A stretch of DNA of 64,000 bases from JABDKH01 sp963768565 (GCA_963768565.1 CAVYIO010000007.1:62001-126000); one strand, 5' to 3'; positions 8,692-17,669 are shown, numbered from the stretch's first letter. Program-made: numbers and translations. Notes: generated by a model from the sequence alone, not told the origin.

Positions 8692-10257
8692 ATGATCAGC
8701 ACAGCACTCGACTTTGTAGAAAACAGCCTGGGACGTCGCGTACCAACGGTCGCCAACGGTAAGGCACAGGTGCCGTTTCGTGGCGTCGGGGCGCTGGAGC
8801 CCGTCGGCCGAAAGCACGGCCCGCCGATCCGCTCGTGCAAGAACTATCCAGCGAGTGGCGACAAGCGTGTACCGGATCTGAAGACGGCGCTCGAGAGATG
8901 CGGGTTGCGCGACGGTATGGTGATTTCGAGCCATCATCACCTTCGCAACGGCGACCGCGTGGCACTCATGGCACTGCAGACGGCCGCCGAGATGGGGGTC
9001 AAAGACCTGATGTGGTTTCCGAGTGCCTCGTTCCCGTGCCAATCGCCGGTGATCGACCTGATGGACAGCGGCGTCGTTCACCATATCGAGGGAAGCATGA
9101 ACGGTCCTCTCGGTGCGTACTGTTCCGAAGGACACATGAGGGGCCTGGGGGTCCTGAGGTCACATGGCGGGAGATGGCAGGCGATCCAGGATGGCGAAAT
9201 CAAGATCGACATCGCCGTCATTGCGGCGCCGACGGCCGACGCGTTCGGAAACGCTGACGGCTCCCATGGTCCATCGGCGTGTGGCTCGCTGGGTTTTGCT
9301 CTGGCAGACTCGATCTACGCCGACCACGTCATCGTCGTGACGGACAATCTGGTGCCGTTTCCATGCGTGCCATGGCAGATCCAGGGCAACAATGTCGACT
9401 ATGTAGTGGAGGTCGACTCGATCGGCGATCCGTCCAAGATCGTTTCGGGCACGACTCAACTCACAAAGAGTCCGGATCGGCTGTTGACGGCCGAGTATGT
9501 TGCCCGGTTTATGCGCGATGCGGGAATCATGCGCGACGGCTTTTCCTTCCAGGCGGGCGCCGGCGGCATCGCTCTCGCTTTTGTCGGATTCCTGAAAGAC
9601 ATGATGCGCGAAGCCGGAGTGAAGGCGCGGTTTGTCCGCGGCGGATCGTCGCAGTACCTGGTGGACCTGCTCAAGGACGGACTGACAGATTACATTCTCG
9701 ACGGACAGACATTTGATCTGGCGGGCGTGGAGTCGATCGGCTCCGACCCACGGCACGTGGCCACTTCCCCGTTCACGTCGTACAACTTCCACGGAAAAGG
9801 CAACTTCGCCAGCATTGTGGATGCTGTGGTCCTGGGTGCCACCGAGGTGGATCTGTCCTTCAATGCTAACGTCGTCACGCATTCGGACGGCATGTTGCTG
9901 CACGGAATTGGAGGATGGCAGAACTGTCTCGCTTCGGGTTGTACGATTCTTGCCCTTCCCTCCTTCCGCGACAGGATCCCTGTGATCGTCGACGAGGTCA
10001 CGACCATTACGGGTCCCGGAGAACTCATCGACGTTGTGGTATGCGAACGTGGGATTGCCATCAACCCCCGACGGCAGGATCTGCTCGATGCGGTGAAAGG
10101 CACTGACCTGCCGATCCGAAGTATCGAGGATCTCAAGAGTGAGGTGGAGTCGTTGGTCGGGACACCGGCGAAGGCCCGTGTAACCGATGAACCTGTCGCC
10201 ATCATCAAATGGGTTGACGGCAGTGTGATCGACACGGTGTGGAAGGTGGCGCGGTAG
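8692..10257 (+). CDS. citF: Citrate lyase alpha subunit
   Basis: A 521-residue protein with strong CitF character along its length: VANGKAQVPFRGVGALEPVG, SSHHHLRNGD, WFPSASFPCQSP, HHIEGSMNGPLG, SHGGRWQAIQDGE, GPSACGSLGFALAD and NLVPFPCVPWQIQGN. CitF transfers the carrier from acetyl to citryl, the first half of the lyase reaction, and belongs to the CoA-transferase fold. Length matches known CitF (about 510). I chose ATG 8692, 5 bp after the citDE stop; an in-frame ATG at 8650 would overlap citDE. It is the last gene of the operon and the REP-like array begins about 50 bp later. Citramalate lyase alpha is homologous and cannot be excluded. Confidence 0.9.
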   Translation: MISTALDFVENSLGRRVPTVANGKAQVPFRGVGALEPVGRKHGPPIRSCKNYPASGDKRVPDLKTALERCGLRDGMVISSHHHLRNGDRVALMALQTAAEMGVKDLMWFPSASFPCQSPVIDLMDSGVVHHIEGSMNGPLGAYCSEGHMRGLGVLRSHGGRWQAIQDGEIKIDIAVIAAPTADAFGNADGSHGPSACGSLGFALADSIYADHVIVVTDNLVPFPCVPWQIQGNNVDYVVEVDSIGDPSKIVSGTTQLTKSPDRLLTAEYVARFMRDAGIMRDGFSFQAGAGGIALAFVGFLKDMMREAGVKARFVRGGSSQYLVDLLKDGLTDYILDGQTFDLAGVESIGSDPRHVATSPFTSYNFHGKGNFASIVDAVVLGATEVDLSFNANVVTHSDGMLLHGIGGWQNCLASGCTILALPSFRDRIPVIVDEVTTITGPGELIDVVVCERGIAINPRRQDLLDAVKGTDLPIRSIEDLKSEVESLVGTPAKARVTDEPVAIIKWVDGSVIDTVWKVAR

Positions 10258-10308
10258 TGGCGTTTCGTCGTGGTGAGCGGGCAGGAGGAGAGCAGGGCGG
10301 CTACACTT

Positions 10309-10997
10309 CGTCGTTGCGAGCGAGCGCGGCGGCTGACTTCGTCATTGCGAGCGAGCGTCAGCGAGCGCGGCGTTAGACCTCGTCGTTGCGAGCGAGCGTC
10401 AGCGAGCGCGGCGTTAGACCTCGTCGTTGCGAGCGAGCGTCAGCGAGCGCGGCGTTAGACCTCGTCGTTGCGAGCGAGCGTCAGCGAGCCGGCAATCTGA
10501 AACGTTTCGGATTGCTTCTTCGGCGCGGGCGCCTCATCGCAATGACGAGGGTGAGGGTCGGCCTTCGGCCTCCTCGTGACGTCATTGCGAGCAAGCGTCA
10601 GCGAGCGCGGCGTTAGACCTCGTCGTTGCGAGCGAGCGCAGCGAGCGCGGCTAGACTCGTCGTTGCGAGCGAGCGTCAGCGAGCGCGGCGTTAGACCTCG
10701 TCGTTGCGAGCGAGCGTCAGCGAGCGCGGCGTGACCTCGTCGTCGCGAGCGAGCGTCAGCGAGCGCGGCAATCGCGTGCCTCATGGTCCAGGATCACACG
10801 TCGGCCTTCGGCCTCCTCGTGACGTCGTTGCGAGCGAGCGTCAGCGAGCGCGGCAATCTGAAACGTTTCGGATTGCTTCTTCGGCGCAGGGCGCCTCATC
10901 GCAATGACGAGGGTGGGGTCGGCCTCGGCCTGCTCGTGTGTTGTTGCGCAGCGTTGCACCTCGTCGTTGCGAGCGAGCATCAGCGAGCGCGGCAATC
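10309..10997. repeat. Array of palindromic REP-like repeats, 41-bp tandem unit
   Basis: About twelve copies of a unit beginning CGTCGTTGCGAGCGAGCGTC and continuing AGCGAGCGCGGC. Copies start near 10309, 10340, 10381, 10422, 10463, 10580, 10621, 10658, 10699, 10738, 10823 and 10962. The copies at 10340, 10381, 10422, 10580 and 10658 are 41 bp each and mostly abut. Two copies (10463-10548 and 10823-10910) are complete palindromic elements: the left arm, then AATCTGAAACGTTTCGGATT, then a right arm ending CATCGCAATGACGA. Between units there is a small hairpin GGCCTTCGGCC followed by CTCGTGACGT. The left half-element has therefore been amplified in tandem around whole elements. It fills the gap between citF and pilB; no gene is credible within it. 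Confidence 0.9.
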
Positions 10998-11021
10998 GAA
11001 GCGATGGGAAAGCCTCGCGCC

Positions 11022-13226
11022 CTACTCGCTTGCCGTCACGCGGATCATTTCCTCAACGGTGGTCTCGCCCATCTTGACGATTTCGCGAGCCGAGTCCTGC
11101 AGCGTCAACATGCCTTCCGCCATAGCCAGCTCTCGAATGGCATCCTCGTCGATCGCCTCGCCTGCCTCTACAACTAGATGACGAATGGCCGGCGAAAAGT
11201 ACAGCGTTTCACACAAAGCGCGACGTCCCTTGAACCCGATTCCCTTACACGTCCTGCATCCCTTGTCATACGACGCGGAATAGTAGGTCGTCTCATCCAT
11301 GTCCGCCTCAGTGAAGCCCAGATTCTTCATCAAGATTCGATCCGGACTGTCGTTCACTTTCTTGCACGTGGGGCACACCGTTCGAATGAGCCGCTGAGCC
11401 ACGATCAGATTAATGGCATAGGAGATCAAGAACGGCTCGATGCCCATCTTATAGAGCCGACTCACGGCGCTCGGTGCGTCGTTCGTGTGCAACGTCGAGA
11501 ACGTGAGGTGACCCGTGTTGGCCAGCTTGATTGCCAGTTCAGCGGTCTCTTTGTCACGCATCTCACCAACCATGACGATGTCGGGGTCATGGCGCAGGAT
11601 AGCGCGGAGCGCCTGCTCGAGATTCAACTTGTGGTTCAGCTTGATCTGACGAACACCTTTGATGATGTACTCGACAGGGTCCTCGACCGTCAGCACGTTG
11701 ACATCGGGCGTTACCACCTGGTGGAGAGCGGCAACCAGGGTGGTGCTCTTACCCGAACCCGTAGGTCCGGTCAGGATCACCATGCCATGAGGTTGACGAA
11801 TCGCCTTGTCGAAGCGCTCCAGTGCGACGTCCAGCATTCCGAGCTTGCGCAGATCTGTGAGCACCTTACGGTCGTCGAGCACACGAATTACGATGCTCTC
11901 GGCCCGCACATCCGCTCGCTCGGTCGCAATCGGCAGGACCGACACACGAAATCGGATGAGTGCGTCGTCGATGCGGCGCTGAACAAACCCGTCCTGTGCC
12001 GCGTCGCGCTCGAATCGATCAACGTTAACCGAGTTGTCCTTGACGACCGCCAGAAAAGCCTCGGGGTGTACTTTTTCCTCCGTGTGCCATTTTCGCAGGC
12101 GACCGTCTATACGGAAATGTATTTCAACCTGACGTCTGGCATTTGGATAGATATGAAGGTCCGACGCACCCTGGCGGACGGCTTCGATAAGTGATGCTTC
12201 AAAGAGATTGATCAGCGTCGATCTGGAGATCTCGGCTTCGAGGGCCTCCTCGTCAATCAGGTCGCCCTCAACCTCCTGGTAACTCGTTCCCAGGTCCACG
12301 GCAAACGGATCGTCCGTCAGTCGCTGCAGGTACTGATTCTCTTTCGGAAAGAGCTCCGCAATCTGAGCTGCGATGTGCGACTCAGGGGCATATCGAATCT
12401 CAACTCGCCCGACCTTTAGCTCCTGCAGGAGGCGCTGAAGGTCCGGTCGAGCCGGGTCGTGCGAGACAAATATGAGTCGGTGGTTTCCGCTTCGACCGAC
12501 CTCGGCCTCGTATGGTATTACCTTCAGTTCGAGCAGCTGCGAACGCTTCTCCTCGGGGAAGGTGTTCATCACGAGGCGGACGAAATCCGGGTTCGGCTTG
12601 CCATCGCCGATAGGAGCTTCGGTAAACGCGTAGACGGCAGCCGCCGTTGCGAACACGGCATCCGTGTCCACTCCGGGTACCAGCGCCACTACTCGCCATA
12701 GAACTTCGCGCGGATAGTCCTTCGCGAGCTCTTTCGCTTTCTCCACGTGCTCGGACGTGATGACCCGCTTTCGGAGCATCATCGCGACCACCCGGTCGCG
12801 GGGGAACGCGCCCGGCAAAGCTTCTTCATCATGCGGGAGATGCGACTCTGCGACAGCCGACTCGTCGGACGCCGGAGCGGGGTGATCCGGCATCCCGGGC
12901 GAATCACCCCTGGCGTCCGTTGATGACGAGTAATCGTCATCGGTGCTCTCATCCTCTACGACGAACTCTTCCTCCCGGTGCTCAACAACGTCTGTGACGG
13001 TGGGGGGAGGTTCGTGGCGGTCGGTCGGCCCTACAACAGCGTCGACAAGCTCACCTGTTACCGCGTCCAGCTCGTCTTCGATGAACAGCTTTGGATCCTT
13101 GAGTATCAGATCCCAGAGATTGGACCCTCCGTCTTCCAGCGTCTCGCCCCCGAGCGAATCTTCGAGTTCTCCCAGCAGGGACAGGTCCGACTCGTCGAGG
13201 TCATCCAGGCTATCCAGGTCCAGCAA
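11022..13226 (-). CDS. pilB: Type IV pilus/type II secretion assembly ATPase
   Basis: A hexameric ATPase of the GspE/PilB family that powers pilus or pseudopilus extension at the inner membrane. An acidic Asp/Leu/Glu-rich N-terminus (about 140 residues) precedes an MshEN-type domain. Then come Walker A GPTGSGKST near residue 487, the Asp box and Walker B (DPDIVMVGEMRD), a His box, and the tetracysteine zinc site CPTC...CRTC near 616-650. Length 734 is long for PilB (about 570). The only available start is TTG at 13226, with a stop in frame 14 codons upstream. A neighbouring frame reads on to a GTG at 13342, so the true N-terminus may be hidden by a one-base shift near 13230. The gene follows pilC by 164 bp. 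Confidence 0.9.
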   Translation of the reverse strand: MLDLDSLDDLDESDLSLLGELEDSLGGETLEDGGSNLWDLILKDPKLFIEDELDAVTGELVDAVVGPTDRHEPPPTVTDVVEHREEEFVVEDESTDDDYSSSTDARGDSPGMPDHPAPASDESAVAESHLPHDEEALPGAFPRDRVVAMMLRKRVITSEHVEKAKELAKDYPREVLWRVVALVPGVDTDAVFATAAAVYAFTEAPIGDGKPNPDFVRLVMNTFPEEKRSQLLELKVIPYEAEVGRSGNHRLIFVSHDPARPDLQRLLQELKVGRVEIRYAPESHIAAQIAELFPKENQYLQRLTDDPFAVDLGTSYQEVEGDLIDEEALEAEISRSTLINLFEASLIEAVRQGASDLHIYPNARRQVEIHFRIDGRLRKWHTEEKVHPEAFLAVVKDNSVNVDRFERDAAQDGFVQRRIDDALIRFRVSVLPIATERADVRAESIVIRVLDDRKVLTDLRKLGMLDVALERFDKAIRQPHGMVILTGPTGSGKSTTLVAALHQVVTPDVNVLTVEDPVEYIIKGVRQIKLNHKLNLEQALRAILRHDPDIVMVGEMRDKETAELAIKLANTGHLTFSTLHTNDAPSAVSRLYKMGIEPFLISYAINLIVAQRLIRTVCPTCKKVNDSPDRILMKNLGFTEADMDETTYYSASYDKGCRTCKGIGFKGRRALCETLYFSPAIRHLVVEAGEAIDEDAIRELAMAEGMLTLQDSAREIVKMGETTVEEMIRVTASE

Positions 13227-13389
13227 CGGCCTCGTCGTCGCCGAGGGACGTCGTCGAGTTCCTGGTTATCGGCAGGGCGGTCGTCCGGCCTTTGCGGCGA
13301 CCAGCGTCCGGCCTTTTCCTCCTTCGATTGGGATGCTTCCACGGTACTTCAGGACTTTCAGGGTGGGTGGAACGATTGATTGCTGGTTA

Positions 13390-14746
13390 TCAGACGCCCA
13401 TGATGTCTGTACTCGACGGCGAGATCAGCGCGATCTCGGACGAGATGACGGTCAGAAAACAAATGGCGACAGTGATAATGACGGCCACGATGGTCTGAAT
13501 GCCCTCAACCGCTTCCTTAAGCTTGAGGGTCGTCTCGGCCTCGTAGTAGTCCGCCATCTGTTGTGCGGAGTTTCGCACATTACCGGTTTCGGCTCCACTG
13601 CGGAAGCGCGCCAGCGCCATCTGCGTAAAGACACCACTGGCCTCCATCGATCGGACCAGTTCGGCACCCTGGGCCACCATCATCGGGACCGTGATCGTCT
13701 TGACCCGGTGCTCCATGTAGGAGTTACCACAGGCTTCGGCAGCAATCTTGATGACACTGATATTGTCGCCGCTACCGGAGTAGAGAACCGAGAACACGCG
13801 ACAGAAGATCTCGATGTTGAGCTTGTGCAGCAGAGTTCCGATTATCGGAATCCGGATAATCGACTTGTCGATCATGAACTTGCCTTTTTGAGATCTGGCA
13901 AACATGATTCCGCCGACTAGCATGGCCACGAGAAGACCAAGCACCCAGCCGTAGTTTTCGTCCAGCCAGTGTGAGAAGGCAAGCGTCTTCCTGCGTCATT
14001 GGCGGCAGCTCGATACCGAATCCTTCGAACAGACCGGCAGTCTCCGGGAAGATGTACCAGACGTACCAGATGAACGCAGCGATCAACACCGCGATGGTGA
14101 TGGCCGGCGTGATCATGGCGCTGCGAACGCTCTTCTGGAATTCGTTCTGCCTCTCGAGAAACCGGGCAGTAGCCTCGTAGATCTCGGACATGTTACCGCT
14201 ACGCGACGCGATCCCGAGCATATACGCCGTGAACTTGCCCATCATGTGCTGGTGCTTCATGAAGGCCTGCTGTGCCTCCATGCCGCTCTTGAGGTCACCG
14301 TTGAGATCGCGAATGACCTGCTTAAGACTGTTCGACGACACATCGTTGACGAGCAGGTTGAGCACTTCGTCAAACGGCAGCTTTTCCTTGAGAAGGTTGG
14401 CTGCCAGGCGGACGAACATGATCATGTCGCCACGCGGCGGCTTGCGCTGGATGTCAAAAAATTTCTTGTTGACCTTCAGTACTTCGAGGCCCATCTTGCC
14501 CAGGGCCGTCGAAATCTCCTCCTGCGAGAAGGCCTTCTGTTCGCCGTTGACGACTTTGCCGTTCGGATGGCGAACCTTGTAGAGGTAGACACTTCGTTCC
14601 TGCACGCCGCGCGTGCGGAAGCCGTGCTTTTCAGAGAGCGTGTTGACTTTCTGTTTGGCAGCGCGCTTGGATGGTGCGAAAACGGTGCCCTGTACGGGCT
14701 GCCCGTTATTTCCCTGCCCTGTGAACCTGTATTCTTTTACGGCCAT
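13390..14746 (-). pseudogene. pilC: Type IV pilus inner-membrane platform protein, frameshifted
   Basis: PilC/GspF platform protein that sits beneath the pilus and works with PilB. The first frame (from ATG 14746) gives the cytoplasmic domain with GDMIMFVRLAANLLKEKLP and the first membrane segment, ending at ELPPMTQ. The other frame continues with SHWLDENYGWVLGLLVAML, the second F domain (FCRVFSVLYSGSGDN) and the last membrane segment near IVAVIITVAICFL. Removing one base from the AA pair at 13988-13989 restores ETLAFSHWLDENYG and a protein of about 450 residues with two F domains. The clean join argues for a sequencing error or a very recent mutation. It lies between the pilin-like genes and pilB. 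Confidence 0.87.
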
Positions 14747-14780
14747 CGATGGTGGGATGCTTGGGTGGAACTAGATCGGT

Positions 14781-15191
14781 TCAGTTGATGGTGATCGACC
14801 CGTCGTAGCGAACGGCGGTCGAATCAATGTCGTAGCCTGTCACAAACGTCCGCACACCTACCTCGGGATAGCTGGTGCTTACTGCCGTGATCTGAAGCTC
14901 GTCGGTCGTTGCGTGCGTAATCTTGAATGTGCCGTTGTGCGTCGACTCGCCCAGGAAGAGAGTTTGCATGCCGTCGGACGAAAGCCCGGCGTAGCTCGCG
15001 TTCCCACCACTGTAGGGATCTCTCTTTGTCTTCCAGAACACTGCTTCCGACGCGATAGTGAGATTTCGATTGATCAGGGTATCGACCTCACTTTGCTTTA
15101 GCTTAGTTTCGGCCGCTGAAAATCCGGCCATGATTGCGATTCCGACCAGGATCATCGAGATGACAAGAAGGAGGAGTTGCTGCTGTCCCAT
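14781..15191 (-). CDS. Pilin-like protein, second of a paralogous pair
   Basis: A 136-residue protein starting MGQQQLLLLVISMILVGIAI: a hydrophobic helix begins at residue 6 with no longer leader, followed by an amphipathic stretch and a small beta-rich domain. The start is nearly the same as that of the gene at 15334-15756. It resembles a type IV pilin or pseudopilin in size, N-terminal helix and position directly upstream of pilC, pilB. A processing site with Glu at +5 is absent; MG followed by QQQ is all that precedes the helix. It may be a pilus subunit of a variant class. It ends 34 bp before pilC. Confidence 0.6.
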   Translation of the reverse strand: MGQQQLLLLVISMILVGIAIMAGFSAAETKLKQSEVDTLINRNLTIASEAVFWKTKRDPYSGGNASYAGLSSDGMQTLFLGESTHNGTFKITHATTDELQITAVSTSYPEVGVRTFVTGYDIDSTAVRYDGSITIN

Positions 15192-15333
15192 GGCGATCGG
15201 GGGATAAGGTCTCGATTAACAAAGTTGATCAGAATGACTCAGCGACATCCCCGCCGGGGCGTGGCCCGCAACAGAGATGCCGCTGAAGTCATCCGCGATT
15301 TACCGCGGTTGAACTGCCATCAGGCGTGTAGCC

Positions 15334-15756
15334 CTAAGCGTTCGTATCGACGGTTGTCGCGATTGCGGCAGGCGTGGTTCCGGTGACGAGGACAGTTACC
15401 TCGTTGCCGTTCGCCGTACTCGCGCCCAAGATCGTCAGCGTGACACCGCTGTTTGAGATCGTGAACTCACCGTTCAGGTTGGAGTATGTGCCGCTGGTTC
15501 CGGTCGCATAGCCGAGCTGCGAGAAGTCGGCTCCTGTCCAGGAACACGTCGTTGCACAGCTGTTGCCGCCGCCACCGAAGGCTTCTGGCTTCAGCATCCA
15601 TGCCTGTGCGTCAGAAGCGATACGGATAGCATCGTTAACGAGCGCATCGGCGTTTGCCTTTTTCTGGTTCTCGCTGAAAGCCTGGATACCGACCACAACC
15701 GCCAGACCGACGATCACGATTCCAAGAACGAGAAGGAGAAGTTGCTGTTGACCCAT
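15334..15756 (-). CDS. Pilin-like protein, first of a paralogous pair
   Basis: A 140-residue protein with the N-terminus MGQQQLLLLVLGIVIVGLAV, then NQKKANADALVNDAIRIASDAQAWML, and a Gly/Thr/Ser-rich C-terminal domain holding a close Cys pair (CATTC). The helix plus soluble head is a pilin-like plan and the N-terminal 10 residues match the paralogue downstream. It is the promoter-proximal gene of the leftward pilus-type cluster, with a good ribosome site (GGGAGAG) 8 bp before the ATG, as expected of an abundant major subunit. As in its paralogue there is no classic prepilin cleavage motif. Pilin identity is inferred. Confidence 0.6.
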   Translation of the reverse strand: MGQQQLLLLVLGIVIVGLAVVVGIQAFSENQKKANADALVNDAIRIASDAQAWMLKPEAFGGGGNSCATTCSWTGADFSQLGYATGTSGTYSNLNGEFTISNSGVTLTILGASTANGNEVTVLVTGTTPAAIATTVDTNA

Positions 15757-16104
15757 TGTAGTCTCTCCCTAAGTATTTAGTTGTATGAAGACTGGTGTTG
15801 AAGTAGGTGATCTCGTCACCCGTAGTAGTCGGATTCAAGTATCGGCAAGTCAAAAAGACACTTAAACAAGCCCGTTAAGGGCGGAAACATCTTCCTGACG
15901 ACTGAAAATCTTTCTCTCCGACCCCTCCGAATCGGCCACTACGGGCCCGCATTCAGCGGTGCGTGTAATGGATCAGGATTCATGCCGAAATGACATCGAG
16001 GGAAATCCCGACGAGAAACCAGTTGAGGGACGCTCCGTACAGATATGGAGCGGTCGCGATTATCGGGTCACCCCGCATTGCGACGGGACAGTGCACCTAA
16101 ACAG
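15757..16104. other. Divergent intergenic region between pilin-like and DUF4342 genes
   Basis: About 350 bp without a credible gene. It must hold the promoter of the leftward pilin-pilC-pilB cluster and that of the rightward DUF4342 gene. A TTGACT lies on the minus strand near 15852, but I cannot pair it convincingly with a -10 box. No hairpin, repeat or RNA gene is evident. Confidence 0.4.
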
Positions 16105-16443
16105 ATGGCCATTGACATGACAGATACAGACAAGCCCCGGATCTCTTTCGAAGAGGTGAAGGTGAAGGGCAACGAACTTGTCGACAAGGTCCGCGACATC
16201 ATCGAGGAGGGTAATGCCCGCCGCATCATCATCAAGAAGGATGACAAGACCGTTATGGAGTTGCCGCTTTCGATTGGCGTTGGCGGTATGACGGCAGCGA
16301 TCCTGTTCGCCCCCGTTCTGGCAGCGGTCGGTGCGTTCGCGGCTCTGGTGAGCGACGTTCGCGTCGTGGTTGAACGAGAGGCCCACGCCGAATTCGAGGA
16401 GATTGAGGACTCGGCGGGATCTGACGACGAGGCAGCCGGCTGA
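16105..16443 (+). CDS. DUF4342 domain protein
   Basis: A small protein of 112 residues from ATG 16105 (MAIDMTDTDKP); ATG 16117 is equally possible and an upstream ATG at 16045 is less so. It shows the DUF4342 pattern: FEEVKVKGNELVDKVRDII, then EGNARRIIIKKDD, then ELPLSIGV and a hydrophobic stretch with APVLAAVGAFAALVSDVRVV, which could be one or two short membrane helices. The tail is acidic. Function of the family is unknown. It precedes the ammonia-lyase gene by 64 bp on the same strand. Confidence 0.8.
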   Translation: MAIDMTDTDKPRISFEEVKVKGNELVDKVRDIIEEGNARRIIIKKDDKTVMELPLSIGVGGMTAAILFAPVLAAVGAFAALVSDVRVVVEREAHAEFEEIEDSAGSDDEAAG

Positions 16444-16507
16444 GTGGTTCTCCCCTTTCCTGTCGCAGACGGCGGCTGGATCCTGCTCCGGCCGCCGCTT
16501 TGCTTAT

Positions 16508-17521
16508 ATGGATCGTCACAATTCTATTCTCAGCATGCGCGATCCACAGCCAGACCATCCTCTGCCGGTAACGTTCGACGATGTCACAGCGGCCGCGGCC
16601 CGACTCGACGGCAACGCCAGCCGGACGCCTGTCATGACCTCACGCACGCTGGATGCGCGCGTATCTGGCTCCGCCTTCCTGAAATGCGAGAATTTCCAGC
16701 GGGCCGGTGCCTTCAAGTTCAGGGGCGCATTTAACGCCCTGAGCATGCTCAACGAGGATCAGCGGCGCACCGGTGTGCTGACCTATTCGTCCGGCAATCA
16801 CGCTCAGGCGACCGCCCTGGCCGGCCGGCTTCTCGGTGTACCGGTTACGGTCATAATGCCAGACGATGCTCCCAGAGTCAAATTGCAGGCAACGAAGGGA
16901 TATGGAGCTACGATCGTCACCTATTCGCGAGCGGAGACGACGCGTGAAGAACTCGCCGCTGCGATGTCGACCGAGCGCCGACTTCCTGTCATCCCGCCGT
17001 ACGATCACCCGCATATCGTTGCCGGACAGGGAACGGCCGGCCTGGAGCTCCTCGAGGACGTAGAGAATCTCGACGTCTTGCTGGTCTGCTGCGGCGGCGG
17101 CGGACTCCTGTCGGGGTGCGCCATCGCAGCCCGCCAATTGAGACCCGCCATCCGCATCATCGGTGTGGAGCCTGCAACTGCGGACGATGCGACGCGCTCA
17201 TTCTACAGCGGCAAGCTCGAGACCGTGAAGGATCCGGACACCATCGCCGACGGCGCACGCACTCCATCGCTCGGGAAAATCACGTTTCCCCTTGTGCGAC
17301 ATTACGTTGATGACATGGTGACCGTCACCGATGCAGAGTTGATTGACGCGATGCGGTTCCTCTGGGCACGCATGAAGCTGGTGGTGGAGCCGACAGGAGC
17401 ACTCGCCGTAGCGGCTGCGCTCACCGGAACCGTGGATCTCCGCGGCGCGCGGACGGGCATCCTGATATCCGGCGGCAACGTCGACCTGACGTATGCCCTG
17501 AAACTGTTCGCCACGGCGTAA
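16508..17521 (+). CDS. PLP-dependent threonine/serine ammonia-lyase family enzyme
   Basis: A fold-type II PLP enzyme of 337 residues (from ATG 16508; ATG 16535 is an alternative). Lys70 in FQRAGAFKFRGA should bind PLP; SSGNHAQ holds the substrate carboxylate and CCGGGGLLSG binds the phosphate. There is no C-terminal ACT regulatory domain, so it is the short catabolic/racemase type: serine racemase, threonine dehydratase or threo-3-hydroxyaspartate ammonia-lyase. The reaction would yield a 2-oxoacid and ammonia. The sequence alone does not decide among these. Confidence 0.85.
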   Translation: MDRHNSILSMRDPQPDHPLPVTFDDVTAAAARLDGNASRTPVMTSRTLDARVSGSAFLKCENFQRAGAFKFRGAFNALSMLNEDQRRTGVLTYSSGNHAQATALAGRLLGVPVTVIMPDDAPRVKLQATKGYGATIVTYSRAETTREELAAAMSTERRLPVIPPYDHPHIVAGQGTAGLELLEDVENLDVLLVCCGGGGLLSGCAIAARQLRPAIRIIGVEPATADDATRSFYSGKLETVKDPDTIADGARTPSLGKITFPLVRHYVDDMVTVTDAELIDAMRFLWARMKLVVEPTGALAVAAALTGTVDLRGARTGILISGGNVDLTYALKLFATA

Positions 17522-17669
17522 TTACGGCAGAAATCTCGTGGTCGCGGCCTTGAGTAGACCGCTCGATGTCCGATATCTCAATCGAGCCGGCAGCACCCGA
17601 ATAGCAGCTCCCCAGGCCGTTGTACGTGCCGCTCGATGTGCGAGACAGATCCCGCCAGCCCTTTTCCCG

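Noticed and set aside
7431..10257. Standard citrate fermentation (cit) operon
   Set aside because: citC, citX, citG and a citrate transporter are missing and the neighbours are dehydratase, aconitase and dehydrogenase genes, so the usual label does not fit.
10270..10995. Open frames on both strands across the array (Arg/Ser/Glu-rich repeats)
   Set aside because: They are translations of the repeat unit itself in several frames and have no protein character.
10309..10997. Array of short direct repeats as a possible CRISPR
   Set aside because: The 41-bp units abut without unique spacers, the units are palindromic-element halves, and no cas genes are present.
13390..14746. Programmed ribosomal frameshifting in pilC
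   Set aside because: No slippery heptamer or downstream structure is evident, and other unrelated genes show the same single-base insertions.
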